DNA of 64,000 nt, taken from positions 2,108,001 through 2,172,000 of the forward strand of contig OX638377.1 of the NCBI GenBank assembly GCA_951813615.1, in the 5' to 3' direction. Below, one piece after another: positions 7,871 to 16,765 of this stretch (position 1 is the first letter of the stretch; every line of letters starts with the position of its first letter). Under the pieces are notes generated by a model that was given only the letters and a program-made list of their open reading frames with translations, was not told the origin of the DNA and searched no databases. This DNA comes from an uncultured Latescibacterota bacterium (GTDB lineage: Bacteria; Latescibacterota; UBA2968; UBA8231). A program made the translations under genes and the position numbers.

Positions 7871-8971
7871 ATGGATCGAATCGAGATTAGCGGTAAGCTG
7901 TTGCTGGTAGTTGCCAGTTTGGCCGTTACCGCGCTCGTCATTGAAGTCTCTTTTTGGCTCTTGGCTCGGTCCGAGCGGATCTATCCCGTGGTCTATTACG
8001 AAACGGCCGATCCGAGCCTCGATCTGTGGTGCTACGATGAACACTTCGCGGGCACTCCTGACTGGAATCTGCGGCGGGCACATCCGTACGGGCAGTTGAC
8101 CTATCTGGGCAATGCCAATAATGATTCCACCCTTGCCAATCTAGCGCCGCTCAAAGTGCCCAATGCCATTGAGATGCGCCGCAACGAAGAGCAATTGCGC
8201 GAGCGACCGATGGCTGAGTTCGACGCGCAAAATGCCAAAATTGTCTTGGTGATCGGCGACTCCTTTGGCTTTGGGCAGGGGGTTCGAGTCGAGGAGCGCT
8301 TTTCGCACGTCTTGGAGGCTCGATTGAATCGGGAGCGTCCAGCGGAGCGCTATCAGATCTTCAATGCCTGTGCGCCGGGCATGAATATCAAGCGGGTCGC
8401 CAAGACCATGGAGCGCTATGTCGAGTATTTTGCTCGGGTCGAGCGCGTCGTGTACTCGTTTACCCTGAACGATCCATTTAGGAGCGGGCGTCTGCTGGAG
8501 ATGGAAAGGGAACTGGCCGATTTTATGCACTTGCGTCCCAATGCGGGGGCAACCCGATTTCTGGCGGGGAGGAATAGCTATGCGCTGCGTTGGTTTGCCG
8601 CGCGTTTGGAGAGGAAGCAGGTTTCCCGAGACACTGTTGAGTGGTACCGACAACTCTACAAAGATAACCTAGGTTGGACCTTGACCCGGAAGTTGCTCAG
8701 CCGGATGAAGAAATCCTGCGCCGATAAGGGTATTGAATTCTCTTTGGTCGTCTTCCCCGTGTTCTATCAACTCGAAGCCTATCCCTTGACAGAGGTACAC
8801 GAAACGCTCGGAGCATTTGCTCAGCAGGAGGGGATACACTATGTCGATCTCCTCGCTCGATTTGCCGGCAAGGACGAACGGGATTACTGGGTCCACCCGA
8901 CGGATTTTCATCCCAATAGTCGGGCTCATAAGGAAGCGGGGGATTTTCTGTACGACGCCATTCCTTGGTAG
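7871..8971 (+). CDS. Membrane-anchored SGNH/GDSL-type hydrolase
   Basis: The 366-aa protein has an N-terminal membrane helix (about 9-31) and then an SGNH-hydrolase fold. Block I is VIGDSFGFG, with nucleophile Ser131; a block with Asn appears in the NACAPGMN stretch; the C-terminal catalytic pair lies in PTDFHPNS (Asp345, His347). Such proteins act as esterases or O-acyl transferases on glycans at the cell envelope. No good Shine-Dalgarno precedes ATG 7871. The gene may be read through from the foldase gene, which ends 42 nt upstream. The substrate is unknown. Confidence 0.75.
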   Translation: MDRIEISGKLLLVVASLAVTALVIEVSFWLLARSERIYPVVYYETADPSLDLWCYDEHFAGTPDWNLRRAHPYGQLTYLGNANNDSTLANLAPLKVPNAIEMRRNEEQLRERPMAEFDAQNAKIVLVIGDSFGFGQGVRVEERFSHVLEARLNRERPAERYQIFNACAPGMNIKRVAKTMERYVEYFARVERVVYSFTLNDPFRSGRLLEMERELADFMHLRPNAGATRFLAGRNSYALRWFAARLERKQVSRDTVEWYRQLYKDNLGWTLTRKLLSRMKKSCADKGIEFSLVVFPVFYQLEAYPLTEVHETLGAFAQQEGIHYVDLLARFAGKDERDYWVHPTDFHPNSRAHKEAGDFLYDAIPW

Positions 8972-9160
8972 AGCCAATGCAAAATTGGACGTGGAGGGAC
9001 GCGGACAGGCTACTTGGGAAAAAAAACTTGGTTTTCATTCGTCGAATTTCGTATCCTAGTTCATAATTATAAACCAACATATAACATCACGTCGAAAACA
9101 CCGCCGGAATGGTTCCGGTAGGTAGTATAAATAAATCTTTAAAAATCAATATCTTGTGAC

Positions 9161-9171
9161 AGAAAGGAGGT
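9161..9171 (+). promoter_or_regulatory. Perfect Shine-Dalgarno without a matching start codon
   Basis: The sequence AGAAAGGAGGT is an excellent ribosome site, but the ATG that follows at 9172 is only one base away and opens a six-codon frame. The gene it precedes starts more sensibly at 9258, with a signal peptide and its own GGAG. The stretch may be a leader, a standby ribosome site or a relic of an older start. Confidence 0.35.
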
Positions 9172-9257
9172 ATGCACTTTTCAGCGGAGTAAATCAGCTT
9201 AGGACTTGGGCCGAGCCCAGACGTTTCGCATTGACCTCAACCTTGGAGTTTAAAGCT

Positions 9258-10172
9258 ATGAAGAAATTTGCCCTTATTGCTGGAGCCATTTTGGTCTCCA
9301 CTACTTGCTGGGCTCATTTGCCCGAAGGGGTGGTGAGGCCGGCTGTTCACTTTCCCAGCGGACACCTTCCCATCATCGACAGTGATCTGTCCGATTGGGA
9401 CGTGGTTACTGATCCCTATTTGATCACCCACGAGGATTTGACCGAGACGGTGACCGGATTGGGCACTCAGCGCGATGCCGCGGATCTGGCCTTGCGGGCC
9501 TTCGTCGGTTGGAGCCCGGAGACCAACAAAGTCTACATCATGGAAGATCGCTGGGACGATGCCGTCTGGGTGGGCGATCACAGTTGGCCCAACGCCAAAG
9601 GCAGTGGCTGTTCCGCCAATGCCCGCGATTTCCTAGAAATTCAGATTGACGGCGACCACAGCGGTGGTCAGTTCAACTCTTGGAGAGACGAATCCCTGAC
9701 TCAGGAAGAAAAAGACATCCTGCACGGCCAGCAGGCCCAGGGGTACGGTCTGCGCCCGAACGGACGCTATGCTTGGCACAAGACCTATGAGCACGCCTTG
9801 CCACCGTTTGGCGACGCGGCCTTCACCTGCACCAGCGGCCCAGGTGAGCCCGGCAACTTCTATGCTGAGTACATGTACACCCCGTGGAACGATCTGCGTT
9901 GGACCGATGTGCCGAACAGTGTCCAACATACTCTCACAGAAGGTGAGATCTTCGGTTTCAACTTCACGGTTCTGGATTCGGACGATGGGGGCGGCTACGA
10001 TGGCTACTGGACCTTGAGTGGCGACACCAATAGCTGTCACCACGCTGATTTCCTCAGCGACTTTTTTCTGAGTCCGGTTGATCCCGACATCGACTGGTCT
10101 TCGCAAGTCCGACCGGGCACGGCAGTGGAGGAAAAGACCTGGGGCCATATAAAGGCCACCTTTGCCGAATAA
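9258..10172 (+). CDS. Secreted CBM9/DOMON-like putative carbohydrate-binding protein
   Basis: The 304-aa product starts at ATG 9258 (GGAG at 9245-9248), because this yields a clean signal peptide, MKKFALIAGAILVSTTCWA. The frame is open upstream to a GTG at 9156 but has no signal there. The mature protein begins with the pattern PIIDSDLSDWDVV and ALRAFVGWSPETNKVYIMEDRWDD, typical of beta-sandwich CBM9/DOMON-like domains that bind sugars or reducing ends. The protein at 46005-47072 is a paralog with the same motifs plus a PKD domain. Transcription ends at the strong hairpin 40 nt downstream. Confidence 0.65.
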   Translation: MKKFALIAGAILVSTTCWAHLPEGVVRPAVHFPSGHLPIIDSDLSDWDVVTDPYLITHEDLTETVTGLGTQRDAADLALRAFVGWSPETNKVYIMEDRWDDAVWVGDHSWPNAKGSGCSANARDFLEIQIDGDHSGGQFNSWRDESLTQEEKDILHGQQAQGYGLRPNGRYAWHKTYEHALPPFGDAAFTCTSGPGEPGNFYAEYMYTPWNDLRWTDVPNSVQHTLTEGEIFGFNFTVLDSDDGGGYDGYWTLSGDTNSCHHADFLSDFFLSPVDPDIDWSSQVRPGTAVEEKTWGHIKATFAE

Positions 10173-10211
10173 TTGCACTGCGCAGTAGAGGTTTGGCTGC
10201 ACATGATCGCC

Positions 10212-10254
10212 ATGCCGCCATGCCGAGAGTTTCTTCTGGCATGGCGGCATTTTT
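10212..10254 (+). terminator. Rho-independent terminator
   Basis: A perfect 13-bp stem (ATGCCGCCATGCC at 10212-10224 pairing with 10238-10250) encloses a 13-nt loop and is followed by a T-run ending at 10254. It closes the transcript of the CBM9-like gene and isolates it from the surface-protein operon that begins at 10297. Confidence 0.88.
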
Positions 10255-10296
10255 GTATACGTGGTCGTACGGGACCGAAAGGGGCAGGAGCTGCAG

Positions 10297-12042
10297 ATGA
10301 GGAGAGATTGTTCAATCTCGCGGGTTTACCGGCCCCTGCTAGTGCTGCTCTGGCTAGCGCTGGCGACGGCAGCGCAGGCTGCAGATATCCGGGTGGTCGG
10401 CGGTAGTGCCGGCGGGAATAGTTGGGAGGAAAGCGCCGCGGCCGCGCCGATCATTGATTTTACCAGCCGCCCTGGGTGGATCCTGCCCAGCTTTATCGAT
10501 ACTACCACCAACATCGCCTTGGGGACTTTAGCGCGTGGTGGCAGAGTGGTCTCGCCAAATGCCCAGGCCGTCTTGCGGGGCGACAAGGAGACGCTGGCGG
10601 CAAACCTAGAGAGCATGGTGGACGGAGATCCTCAGACGGCTTTTGAAGTCAAGAACATAACGGCTTCGGGCATTCTCGTGATCTTCGACCTAGGTGCCCG
10701 ATTTGGGGTGAATCGCATCCGCTTTTTCCCGCGCACCTCCTTTCCGGATGACTTCATGAGGGGCTATGCGCTCTTCATCAACGACGGTATTTTCGGGGCT
10801 GAAATCGTAGCCGAGTCCATCGACGGGCTGCCGACTAAAAATCTCTTCGCCCAGATAGATCAGCAGACTGGCAATAGCCAGGATACTGTAAACGTGCAGT
10901 TTCCCCTGCGCTATGTGCGCTATCTTCTCTTGCAGGCCACAGACAGATCCAATTGGGAAATTGACGAGCTTGAAGTCTTCGGGCGGGGTTTTGTCCCCGA
11001 AGCAGACTATTTGTCCGAGGTCTTCGATTTTAATCAACCCACGCTCTGGGGCCAACTGCACTGGGCTGCCGAGGCCGTGGGACATCCCGAAAAGTCTCGG
11101 TTTTTTATCCGCACCCGCAGCGGCAGCAGTCCGTCTCCCACAGATGAGCCGGACGCTTGGAGCCCCTGGTCGGCTCCCTACCTGAGCGGAGATACCCCGA
11201 TTCTTTCGCCGGCACCGAGGCAGTACTTCCAGTTCCGCCTAGACTTCGAAAGCGATGGTCTGGTGGACGGCACCGCAGTGGATTCGCTGGCTTTTGAATT
11301 TTCCGACCCAGTGGCGGAGTCCATCGTCGGGGAAATATGGCCCCAGGATGTGCCGGTCGGGGTGGATACGACCTTTACGTATGCCGTCCAAGTGGTCGGC
11401 AGCCGAGGTTTCGACCACTTGGAGATCGATAGCTCTGTTCCGGTGCGCACGGTTCGGTCGCTGCACCTCGACGACTTGGAGGTGGAGAATTTCGTCGCGG
11501 AGCTCCACGAGGGTGGCTTGGCTATAACCTTTCCCCACCAGAGCGGCGACCACGACCTGCGGGTGGTTTTCGACGCTGCGATTTTGCGCTACGAGACGGT
11601 TTTTAGCGGGCGCCTGCGCGACAGCCAGGCGGATGGCTTGCCCCAAGAAATTGAAGAAGGAGATTCGGCGGGATCGCTGCTCGGCGACGATCTGAGCGTG
11701 CGGGTGCCGCTGGAGCAGGATCCAGTCGTTCACCGGGTGACCGTGACACCCAATCCTTTTACGCCCAATGGAGACGGGATCAACGATCAGACGATAATCA
11801 GCTACGATCTACTGCATTTGATCAGCGGCGTTCCGGTTTCTTTGCAGGTCTACGATCTAGCCGGAAAACAAGTGGCGGAATTGCCGGTAGAAAAAAACCA
11901 GAGTGGGCGTCATCTGATACACTGGAACGGCCAGAATGACCAAGGTCGATATTTGCCGCCGGGCCTTTACGTCTTGCAGGTGAAAGTGGCAACGGACAGC
12001 GGCACGGTGAGCCGCAGCAGTCCTGTTGCAGTCGTCTATTAG
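10297..12042 (+). CDS. Secreted discoidin-like protein with FlgD/CHU_C-like tail (paralog A)
   Basis: The 581-aa product has a signal peptide ending AQA (residue 28) and the family motif IRVVGG. A discoidin-like module follows (NIALGTLARGG, MVDGDPQTAFEV), then a beta domain marked by IRTRSG, WSPWSAPY and PAPRQYFQFRLDF, an Ig-like region starting VGEIWPQDVPVG, and a C-terminal PNPFTPNGDGIND domain of FlgD/CHU_C type. It ends in PVAVVY. ATG 10297 is favoured by AGGAG at 10286-10290 and by the signal; GTG 10261 is also open. It is the first gene of the block (A, outer-membrane protein, B, C). The expected location is the cell surface; the ligand is unknown. Confidence 0.75.
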   Translation: MRRDCSISRVYRPLLVLLWLALATAAQAADIRVVGGSAGGNSWEESAAAAPIIDFTSRPGWILPSFIDTTTNIALGTLARGGRVVSPNAQAVLRGDKETLAANLESMVDGDPQTAFEVKNITASGILVIFDLGARFGVNRIRFFPRTSFPDDFMRGYALFINDGIFGAEIVAESIDGLPTKNLFAQIDQQTGNSQDTVNVQFPLRYVRYLLLQATDRSNWEIDELEVFGRGFVPEADYLSEVFDFNQPTLWGQLHWAAEAVGHPEKSRFFIRTRSGSSPSPTDEPDAWSPWSAPYLSGDTPILSPAPRQYFQFRLDFESDGLVDGTAVDSLAFEFSDPVAESIVGEIWPQDVPVGVDTTFTYAVQVVGSRGFDHLEIDSSVPVRTVRSLHLDDLEVENFVAELHEGGLAITFPHQSGDHDLRVVFDAAILRYETVFSGRLRDSQADGLPQEIEEGDSAGSLLGDDLSVRVPLEQDPVVHRVTVTPNPFTPNGDGINDQTIISYDLLHLISGVPVSLQVYDLAGKQVAELPVEKNQSGRHLIHWNGQNDQGRYLPPGLYVLQVKVATDSGTVSRSSPVAVVY

Positions 12043-12062
12043 CATCAAAACAGGGGGGCCAT

Positions 12063-14789
12063 ATGACCAGATGGAGTGCGCGTGCGGGCCGACAGCTTTT
12101 CCTCGCAACTGCGGGTATCGCACTACTGTTGAGTGTTGCAGCAGTACCCGACAGAGCCGTAGCCCAAGGACTCGATTATGGCCACAGATTGGGCCTGCAG
12201 CGCGGCGGCGAGGTCTCGTACGAACCAGTGGGTTCGGGCGTGCTCTTTGATGCCTTGGACCCAGCCGTGCGGCGCTGGTACGTGCCGCAGGAACTCTTCC
12301 TGCTCTATCGCTGGAAACAATGGGAGTACACCAATTATGCCCGGGACCACTACCAGCGTTATTTGAGTCCCGATATAGAGGGGGATTATTTTTACGACCT
12401 ATATGGGTCTTTCATCACCAAAGGATGGCTCATCTACGATTGGCGCCAGCAGCAGCCGCAGCAGTTCGGCAGCGCCATTTTCAAAGATCCGCGATTTGGG
12501 TCGTGGTTCAATCGGCTGGTTATCTCCTCGGACCGCAGCGGCCAGTACCACACGGCCCTGACTATTGGCGAACAGATCCGCACCACGCTGACGCCCATGA
12601 CTTTTTCCAAGCCGGCTTTCGACGGGGTGCAGATAGATATCCAGTCCGACAAGTACGCGGCTACGGTGTTGATGTCGCGCATCAGCTCGCCGGGCAGAGC
12701 AAGCACTATAACGGTGGAAGGGACCAATAGCACCAATCTCCTCGGCTTTAGGACAACGAGTCAGATCGGCGATTTTGTCAAGGTGGGTGCCACGTATGTC
12801 AACGCCCATCATTCCCAGACCCTACTAGAGAGCCTTGAGGGCGACCCCATAAGCGGAGCCCTGACCGTGGGGCAGAACCTCGAACCCATCAGCCAAATTT
12901 TCGTTCGTCTGAGCGATGATTCACCCACGGATCGCGAAGGTGGAGCCGCGCTGTTTTCCCACGATATCATCATCGAGGCCGAGACCGAGGTTGTGGTTGT
13001 AACAGACGACGGAGAAGAGAAGGTCGAAATTCGCAAAGAGACGGTGCGCGGCAGCGAGATCGGTTTCAGTGCCCTCATCAACGGGGGGTTTCGCCGGCGG
13101 GGCTTTCTCGCGGCCGACGGCAGCGAGCAGATCGTGCTGACCTATGATTTCACTAGCGAGAACCGCTCGTACAATGGCCCGGATCTTTCCACCATCCGCA
13201 AGGTCACCATCGAATTGGCCGTAGCCAACGACTACCGCATTGAGATGGGGTCGGATCGCCAGACCAATCTGCCCGAGCGCCAGCCAGTCTTCCTGACTCA
13301 GGCGCGGGCCGCGGGCAATGTAAAAGACGGCTCCAATCTGCAATTGGTGCGCTTTGATTACGGCTTGCCCACGGGCAACGATATCTTCGGCGGTACCATC
13401 GAAGTAAACGATCTGCTGGGCTTTGATCTCTACGCCGAATTTGATCGCAGCCGGCGTTTCCGTAAATACCCCAATCGCAAATTTACCGAACACCTCATGG
13501 ACTCCGACGAGGCTAGTGCTTGGATGATCAATCTGGCGAGGCGGGGCTATGCCTTCTTCCTTTTTGGCGAAGTCTACAGCATGGATTACGACTACGGCAC
13601 TACTGGCTTGCTCACGGAAGCGAACGGGGACATCGACTACACCAACGAACGCCGGTTTTTCTACGAATTCGTCGAGGACAACGACGATCAGGATCGCACG
13701 CCCGACTGGCAGCGCGTCAACCAAGCAGGACCGGACCGGGAAATTTTTCCGGGCTGGGACGAGAACAACGATTTCATCTCCGATTTCAACCAGAACGACA
13801 CCGACTTCCGGCCGAATTACATTCCCGATTACGAAGAACCTTTCTTGCGCTACAGCGTCGACCGCCCCGAGTTCCTCTTCGGGGTGGACATGAACAACAA
13901 TTTCTGGATCGATCGCTTTGAAAACGACGAAGAGCCCGATTTCCCCTATGACCGCGATCGCCGCGGGGGCAATATCTATGTAGGTGCTCACATCATGCCT
14001 GGGATGCGGGTGACGGTTGGCCGCAAGCAGGAACGCACGCTGGCCAGCGACCGGGAGGAAAACAGCAGCTACGGGATGTTCACTTGGGATCGGGATATAG
14101 CTGGGTTAGGCCGGCTGCGGGTCTTCGACATGGTCAAGCTGGTCGAGGACGATATCCCGGACGATGTCGTCCAGTGGGTGCAGCCAGCAAGTACCGAGGC
14201 GAACCTGCAGCGGGTTCCAGACTTGCTGGCCGCTCCCAATACGTGGATAAATTCCGCCTATCTCGGTTTTGACTACACCGGAAGTGCCAAGCTGAAACTG
14301 GTCAACAAAGTGAAATACGACGTCTGGTCTCAGCGAGAGGAACAGGCGGACTTTCGCGACAGGTACCAGTTTTTCGGCCTTATCAACAAGGCCGAGTACC
14401 GGCAAGAGTGGGGACGCTTTCGGCTCTTTCCCAAGATCAAAAACGAACTGCGTTTCGAAACGCCCTTGCTGAGCAACGAGCCGGTGCGCAAAGAGGATAC
14501 CCTGATCTTGTTCCTCATTGGCCAGACGCCTATACTGACCGGCTCGGAAGTACAGGTGGGCGTCGAGTACACCTTATTCAACCAATTCGAAGAAGATGCG
14601 AAAGCCCTAGGCCTGCAGGAAGATTTTCAGGAGTTGGTGCTGGCGCTCCAGTATTCCAATACAGGCGCTTATTTGGGATATGCTTTGACCACCCAGTTGG
14701 GCATGAGGATCAACCGCATAGACGAAAAGGGACAAAATCCCTCTACGGGCATATCGCAGTTTATTACTGTAGTCGCAGGACTCGATTAA
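12063..14789 (+). CDS. Predicted large outer-membrane/surface protein
   Basis: The 908-aa protein has a signal peptide ending AVAQ (about residue 35) and long stretches of alternating polar and hydrophobic residues with many aromatics, as in beta-barrels. Around residues 545-640 there is an Asp/Asn-rich section (DENNDFISDFNQND, DMNNNFWIDRFENDEEPD) resembling calcium-binding type-3 loops. I do not recognise a characterised family. It starts 20 nt after paralog A and is followed 37 nt later by paralog B, so it is probably co-transcribed with these secreted proteins and could be their membrane anchor or export partner. The role is inferred from context alone. Confidence 0.6.
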   Translation: MTRWSARAGRQLFLATAGIALLLSVAAVPDRAVAQGLDYGHRLGLQRGGEVSYEPVGSGVLFDALDPAVRRWYVPQELFLLYRWKQWEYTNYARDHYQRYLSPDIEGDYFYDLYGSFITKGWLIYDWRQQQPQQFGSAIFKDPRFGSWFNRLVISSDRSGQYHTALTIGEQIRTTLTPMTFSKPAFDGVQIDIQSDKYAATVLMSRISSPGRASTITVEGTNSTNLLGFRTTSQIGDFVKVGATYVNAHHSQTLLESLEGDPISGALTVGQNLEPISQIFVRLSDDSPTDREGGAALFSHDIIIEAETEVVVVTDDGEEKVEIRKETVRGSEIGFSALINGGFRRRGFLAADGSEQIVLTYDFTSENRSYNGPDLSTIRKVTIELAVANDYRIEMGSDRQTNLPERQPVFLTQARAAGNVKDGSNLQLVRFDYGLPTGNDIFGGTIEVNDLLGFDLYAEFDRSRRFRKYPNRKFTEHLMDSDEASAWMINLARRGYAFFLFGEVYSMDYDYGTTGLLTEANGDIDYTNERRFFYEFVEDNDDQDRTPDWQRVNQAGPDREIFPGWDENNDFISDFNQNDTDFRPNYIPDYEEPFLRYSVDRPEFLFGVDMNNNFWIDRFENDEEPDFPYDRDRRGGNIYVGAHIMPGMRVTVGRKQERTLASDREENSSYGMFTWDRDIAGLGRLRVFDMVKLVEDDIPDDVVQWVQPASTEANLQRVPDLLAAPNTWINSAYLGFDYTGSAKLKLVNKVKYDVWSQREEQADFRDRYQFFGLINKAEYRQEWGRFRLFPKIKNELRFETPLLSNEPVRKEDTLILFLIGQTPILTGSEVQVGVEYTLFNQFEEDAKALGLQEDFQELVLALQYSNTGAYLGYALTTQLGMRINRIDEKGQNPSTGISQFITVVAGLD

Positions 14790-14790
14790 C

Positions 14791-14821
14791 GCGCGCCTGT
14801 GCGCGACCTCTTGAGGAGGTA
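14791..14821 (+). promoter_or_regulatory. Tandem hairpins covering the Shine-Dalgarno of paralog B
   Basis: CGCGC (14791-14795) pairs with GCGCG (14802-14806). Directly next to it, ACCTC (14807-14811) pairs with GAGGT (14817-14821), which contains most of the GAGGAGG ribosome site of the gene at 14827. The second hairpin could limit translation of paralog B unless ribosomes arrive from the preceding gene. Confidence 0.4.
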
Positions 14822-14826
14822 GCGGC

Positions 14827-16740
14827 ATGAAAAGAACGATGCCGATTTCGCTGCTTATAGCCGCTTTGGCCTTGGCCATGCTAGCGGGTCAATCCGGTGC
14901 CTTGGAGATTTTCCGCATCGGCGGCGAAAATTTCCCGCCGCCACCGGAGGCAGCGGATCCCGCAGTCACTTTCACCCCAGTGCCGTGGAGTGATTTTCTG
15001 GAGAAGGACGGTTTTGACGACGGGGCATTTGCCGAGGGCGTCCTGCGGCCCCTCTTCCTGACCCCAGAGGACAATATTGCCCTGACTAGTTTGACGCGCG
15101 GCGGTGGGCCCTTTTCGCGCGGGTGCGGGGGATACCAATTTCTCCTCGACGGTTGCAATGCTACGCGGATGGTCGATGGGGATCTCAGTACCTTTTACCT
15201 AAAGCAGCCCTACGGCTTTGTATTCCTGTCCGGGGACCGCTCGAGTTGGCTCATCTTCGATTTGGGGGGGGCTTTCTCCGTAAACCGGGTCCGGCTCATC
15301 AGCACACAGGGCACTTCCCTTTATCCAGACAAACTCCTAGTCACTACTAGCACGATTCCCCAGATTGTAGAACGAGGACAATACGGCGGCGTGGATCCCG
15401 GTAGGACGGTCTTTTCCGTGGTAGAAAATACCCAGGACACCATAGAGGCAGTCTTTCCCACTATGCGGGCCACGGAGGTGGGCTTGCAGATCACCGTGAC
15501 GACCAGCAGAAACATGGAAATAGCCGAGGTGGAGATCTACGGGGAGGGTTTTGTCAATAGGGCCTCCTATGTCAGCAAGATGTTCGACTTGGAGGAACCG
15601 GCTATTTTAGGCGAGATGCGCTGGCAGGGCCAGAAAGACCCAGAGGTCAGAATCGATATTCACTCGCGCTCTGGCAAGACTTTGGACCCCAATGTGTACT
15701 GGCGCAATACCGGACGGGGGGACGAGCTTTCTCGCTTTGACGAGAATGGGAAGCTGCTGGATGCCAAGGGCTATGCCGGCTTGAAAACCGGCGAAGCTGC
15801 GGAAACTACCTACGATACCGAAAACTGGAGCTTCTGGTCGCCCCCCTATGAATTCGCCGATAGCCTTGGCACCTCCGTGATTTCCCCAAGCCCCAATAAT
15901 GTCTTCCAATTCCGCGTCGATTTCCAGCCCGATGCCTTGCAGGGTGGGGAGGTGAATTTCGTCGAGTTTTCGGTCACCAAGCCTCCTTTGGCCCAAAATG
16001 TAGTGGGAGAAGTGTACCCTCCCGAAGTGCCTTTGGGAGAGGTCTCGCAATTCACGTACGCGATTTCGCCCACCATGACGCCGGACCACTCTGGTTTCGA
16101 CCAGATTGAAATAGCGACCCCCTTTGGCTTTGCCGGTGTCGATTCGGTGCGGGCCACTGGTCTAGTCGATTGGTCTGTCCAGGTCGAAAGCCCGGATTCA
16201 ACCCTCTTTTCCGTGAAACTTTCGCCGCGCCGGGAAGCGGGCGATCTAGGCGGGCCAGTCGAGGTGTACTTTCGCGCACCCGTGTTGCGCTACGGCACCC
16301 CATTCGACGGCTGGGTTCGGGATTCCGAGCGTCCCTTGGAATTGGCACAGCGGATCAACCCGGGCAATGCCGCGCCCGAATTCGTGAGCGAAACCCTCTC
16401 GGTGCGCACTTCGCTGAGCCCGCGTCTGCTGGCAGACCTACTGGTTGAGCCTAGGGTCTTCAGCCCCAATGGGGATGGAGTGAACGATATCTCCAGATTC
16501 TCTTTGAATCTGCTACAGGTGACGGAAAACGTGCCTTTGAGACTGGAAATTTTCGACTTGTCCGGTCGGCTGTTGCGCCAGCAGGAAGGGCTACACGAGA
16601 GCGGCCGATTCAGCTTTTCGTGGAACGGTAGAGACGATCTGCAAGACCTGGTGGCACCCGGTCTCTATATGTACCGCATCGTCGTGAAGGCCAAAAACGG
16701 GGACGATCAGCAAACTGGAACCATTGCAGTGGTTTACTAG
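14827..16740 (+). CDS. Secreted discoidin-like protein with FlgD/CHU_C-like tail (paralog B)
   Basis: The 637-aa product has a signal peptide ending SGALE and the N-terminal family motif IFRIGGENFPPPPE. It carries a discoidin-like module (NIALTSLTRGG, MVDGDLSTFYL), the strand region WSFWSPPYEFADSLGTSV with SPSPNNVFQFRVDF, an Ig-like part VGEVYPPEVPLG, and a C-terminal VFSPNGDGVND domain ending TIAVVY. The GAGGAGG ribosome site at 14814-14820 sets the start. It is most similar in layout to the protein at 26673-28553. It is probably exported and surface-attached; the function is unknown. Confidence 0.75.
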   Translation: MKRTMPISLLIAALALAMLAGQSGALEIFRIGGENFPPPPEAADPAVTFTPVPWSDFLEKDGFDDGAFAEGVLRPLFLTPEDNIALTSLTRGGGPFSRGCGGYQFLLDGCNATRMVDGDLSTFYLKQPYGFVFLSGDRSSWLIFDLGGAFSVNRVRLISTQGTSLYPDKLLVTTSTIPQIVERGQYGGVDPGRTVFSVVENTQDTIEAVFPTMRATEVGLQITVTTSRNMEIAEVEIYGEGFVNRASYVSKMFDLEEPAILGEMRWQGQKDPEVRIDIHSRSGKTLDPNVYWRNTGRGDELSRFDENGKLLDAKGYAGLKTGEAAETTYDTENWSFWSPPYEFADSLGTSVISPSPNNVFQFRVDFQPDALQGGEVNFVEFSVTKPPLAQNVVGEVYPPEVPLGEVSQFTYAISPTMTPDHSGFDQIEIATPFGFAGVDSVRATGLVDWSVQVESPDSTLFSVKLSPRREAGDLGGPVEVYFRAPVLRYGTPFDGWVRDSERPLELAQRINPGNAAPEFVSETLSVRTSLSPRLLADLLVEPRVFSPNGDGVNDISRFSLNLLQVTENVPLRLEIFDLSGRLLRQQEGLHESGRFSFSWNGRDDLQDLVAPGLYMYRIVVKAKNGDDQQTGTIAVVY

Positions 16741-16765
16741 GTCGCAAGGGGGTAGAGCAGATCTT

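Noticed and set aside
9172..9192. Six-codon ORF after a strong Shine-Dalgarno
   Set aside because: Only one base separates the site from the ATG, too close for initiation.
12921..13991. A 356-codon open frame on the minus strand
   Set aside because: It lies antisense within the 908-aa gene, which has a signal peptide, ribosome site and sensible composition. The antisense product looks like a GC-driven shadow.
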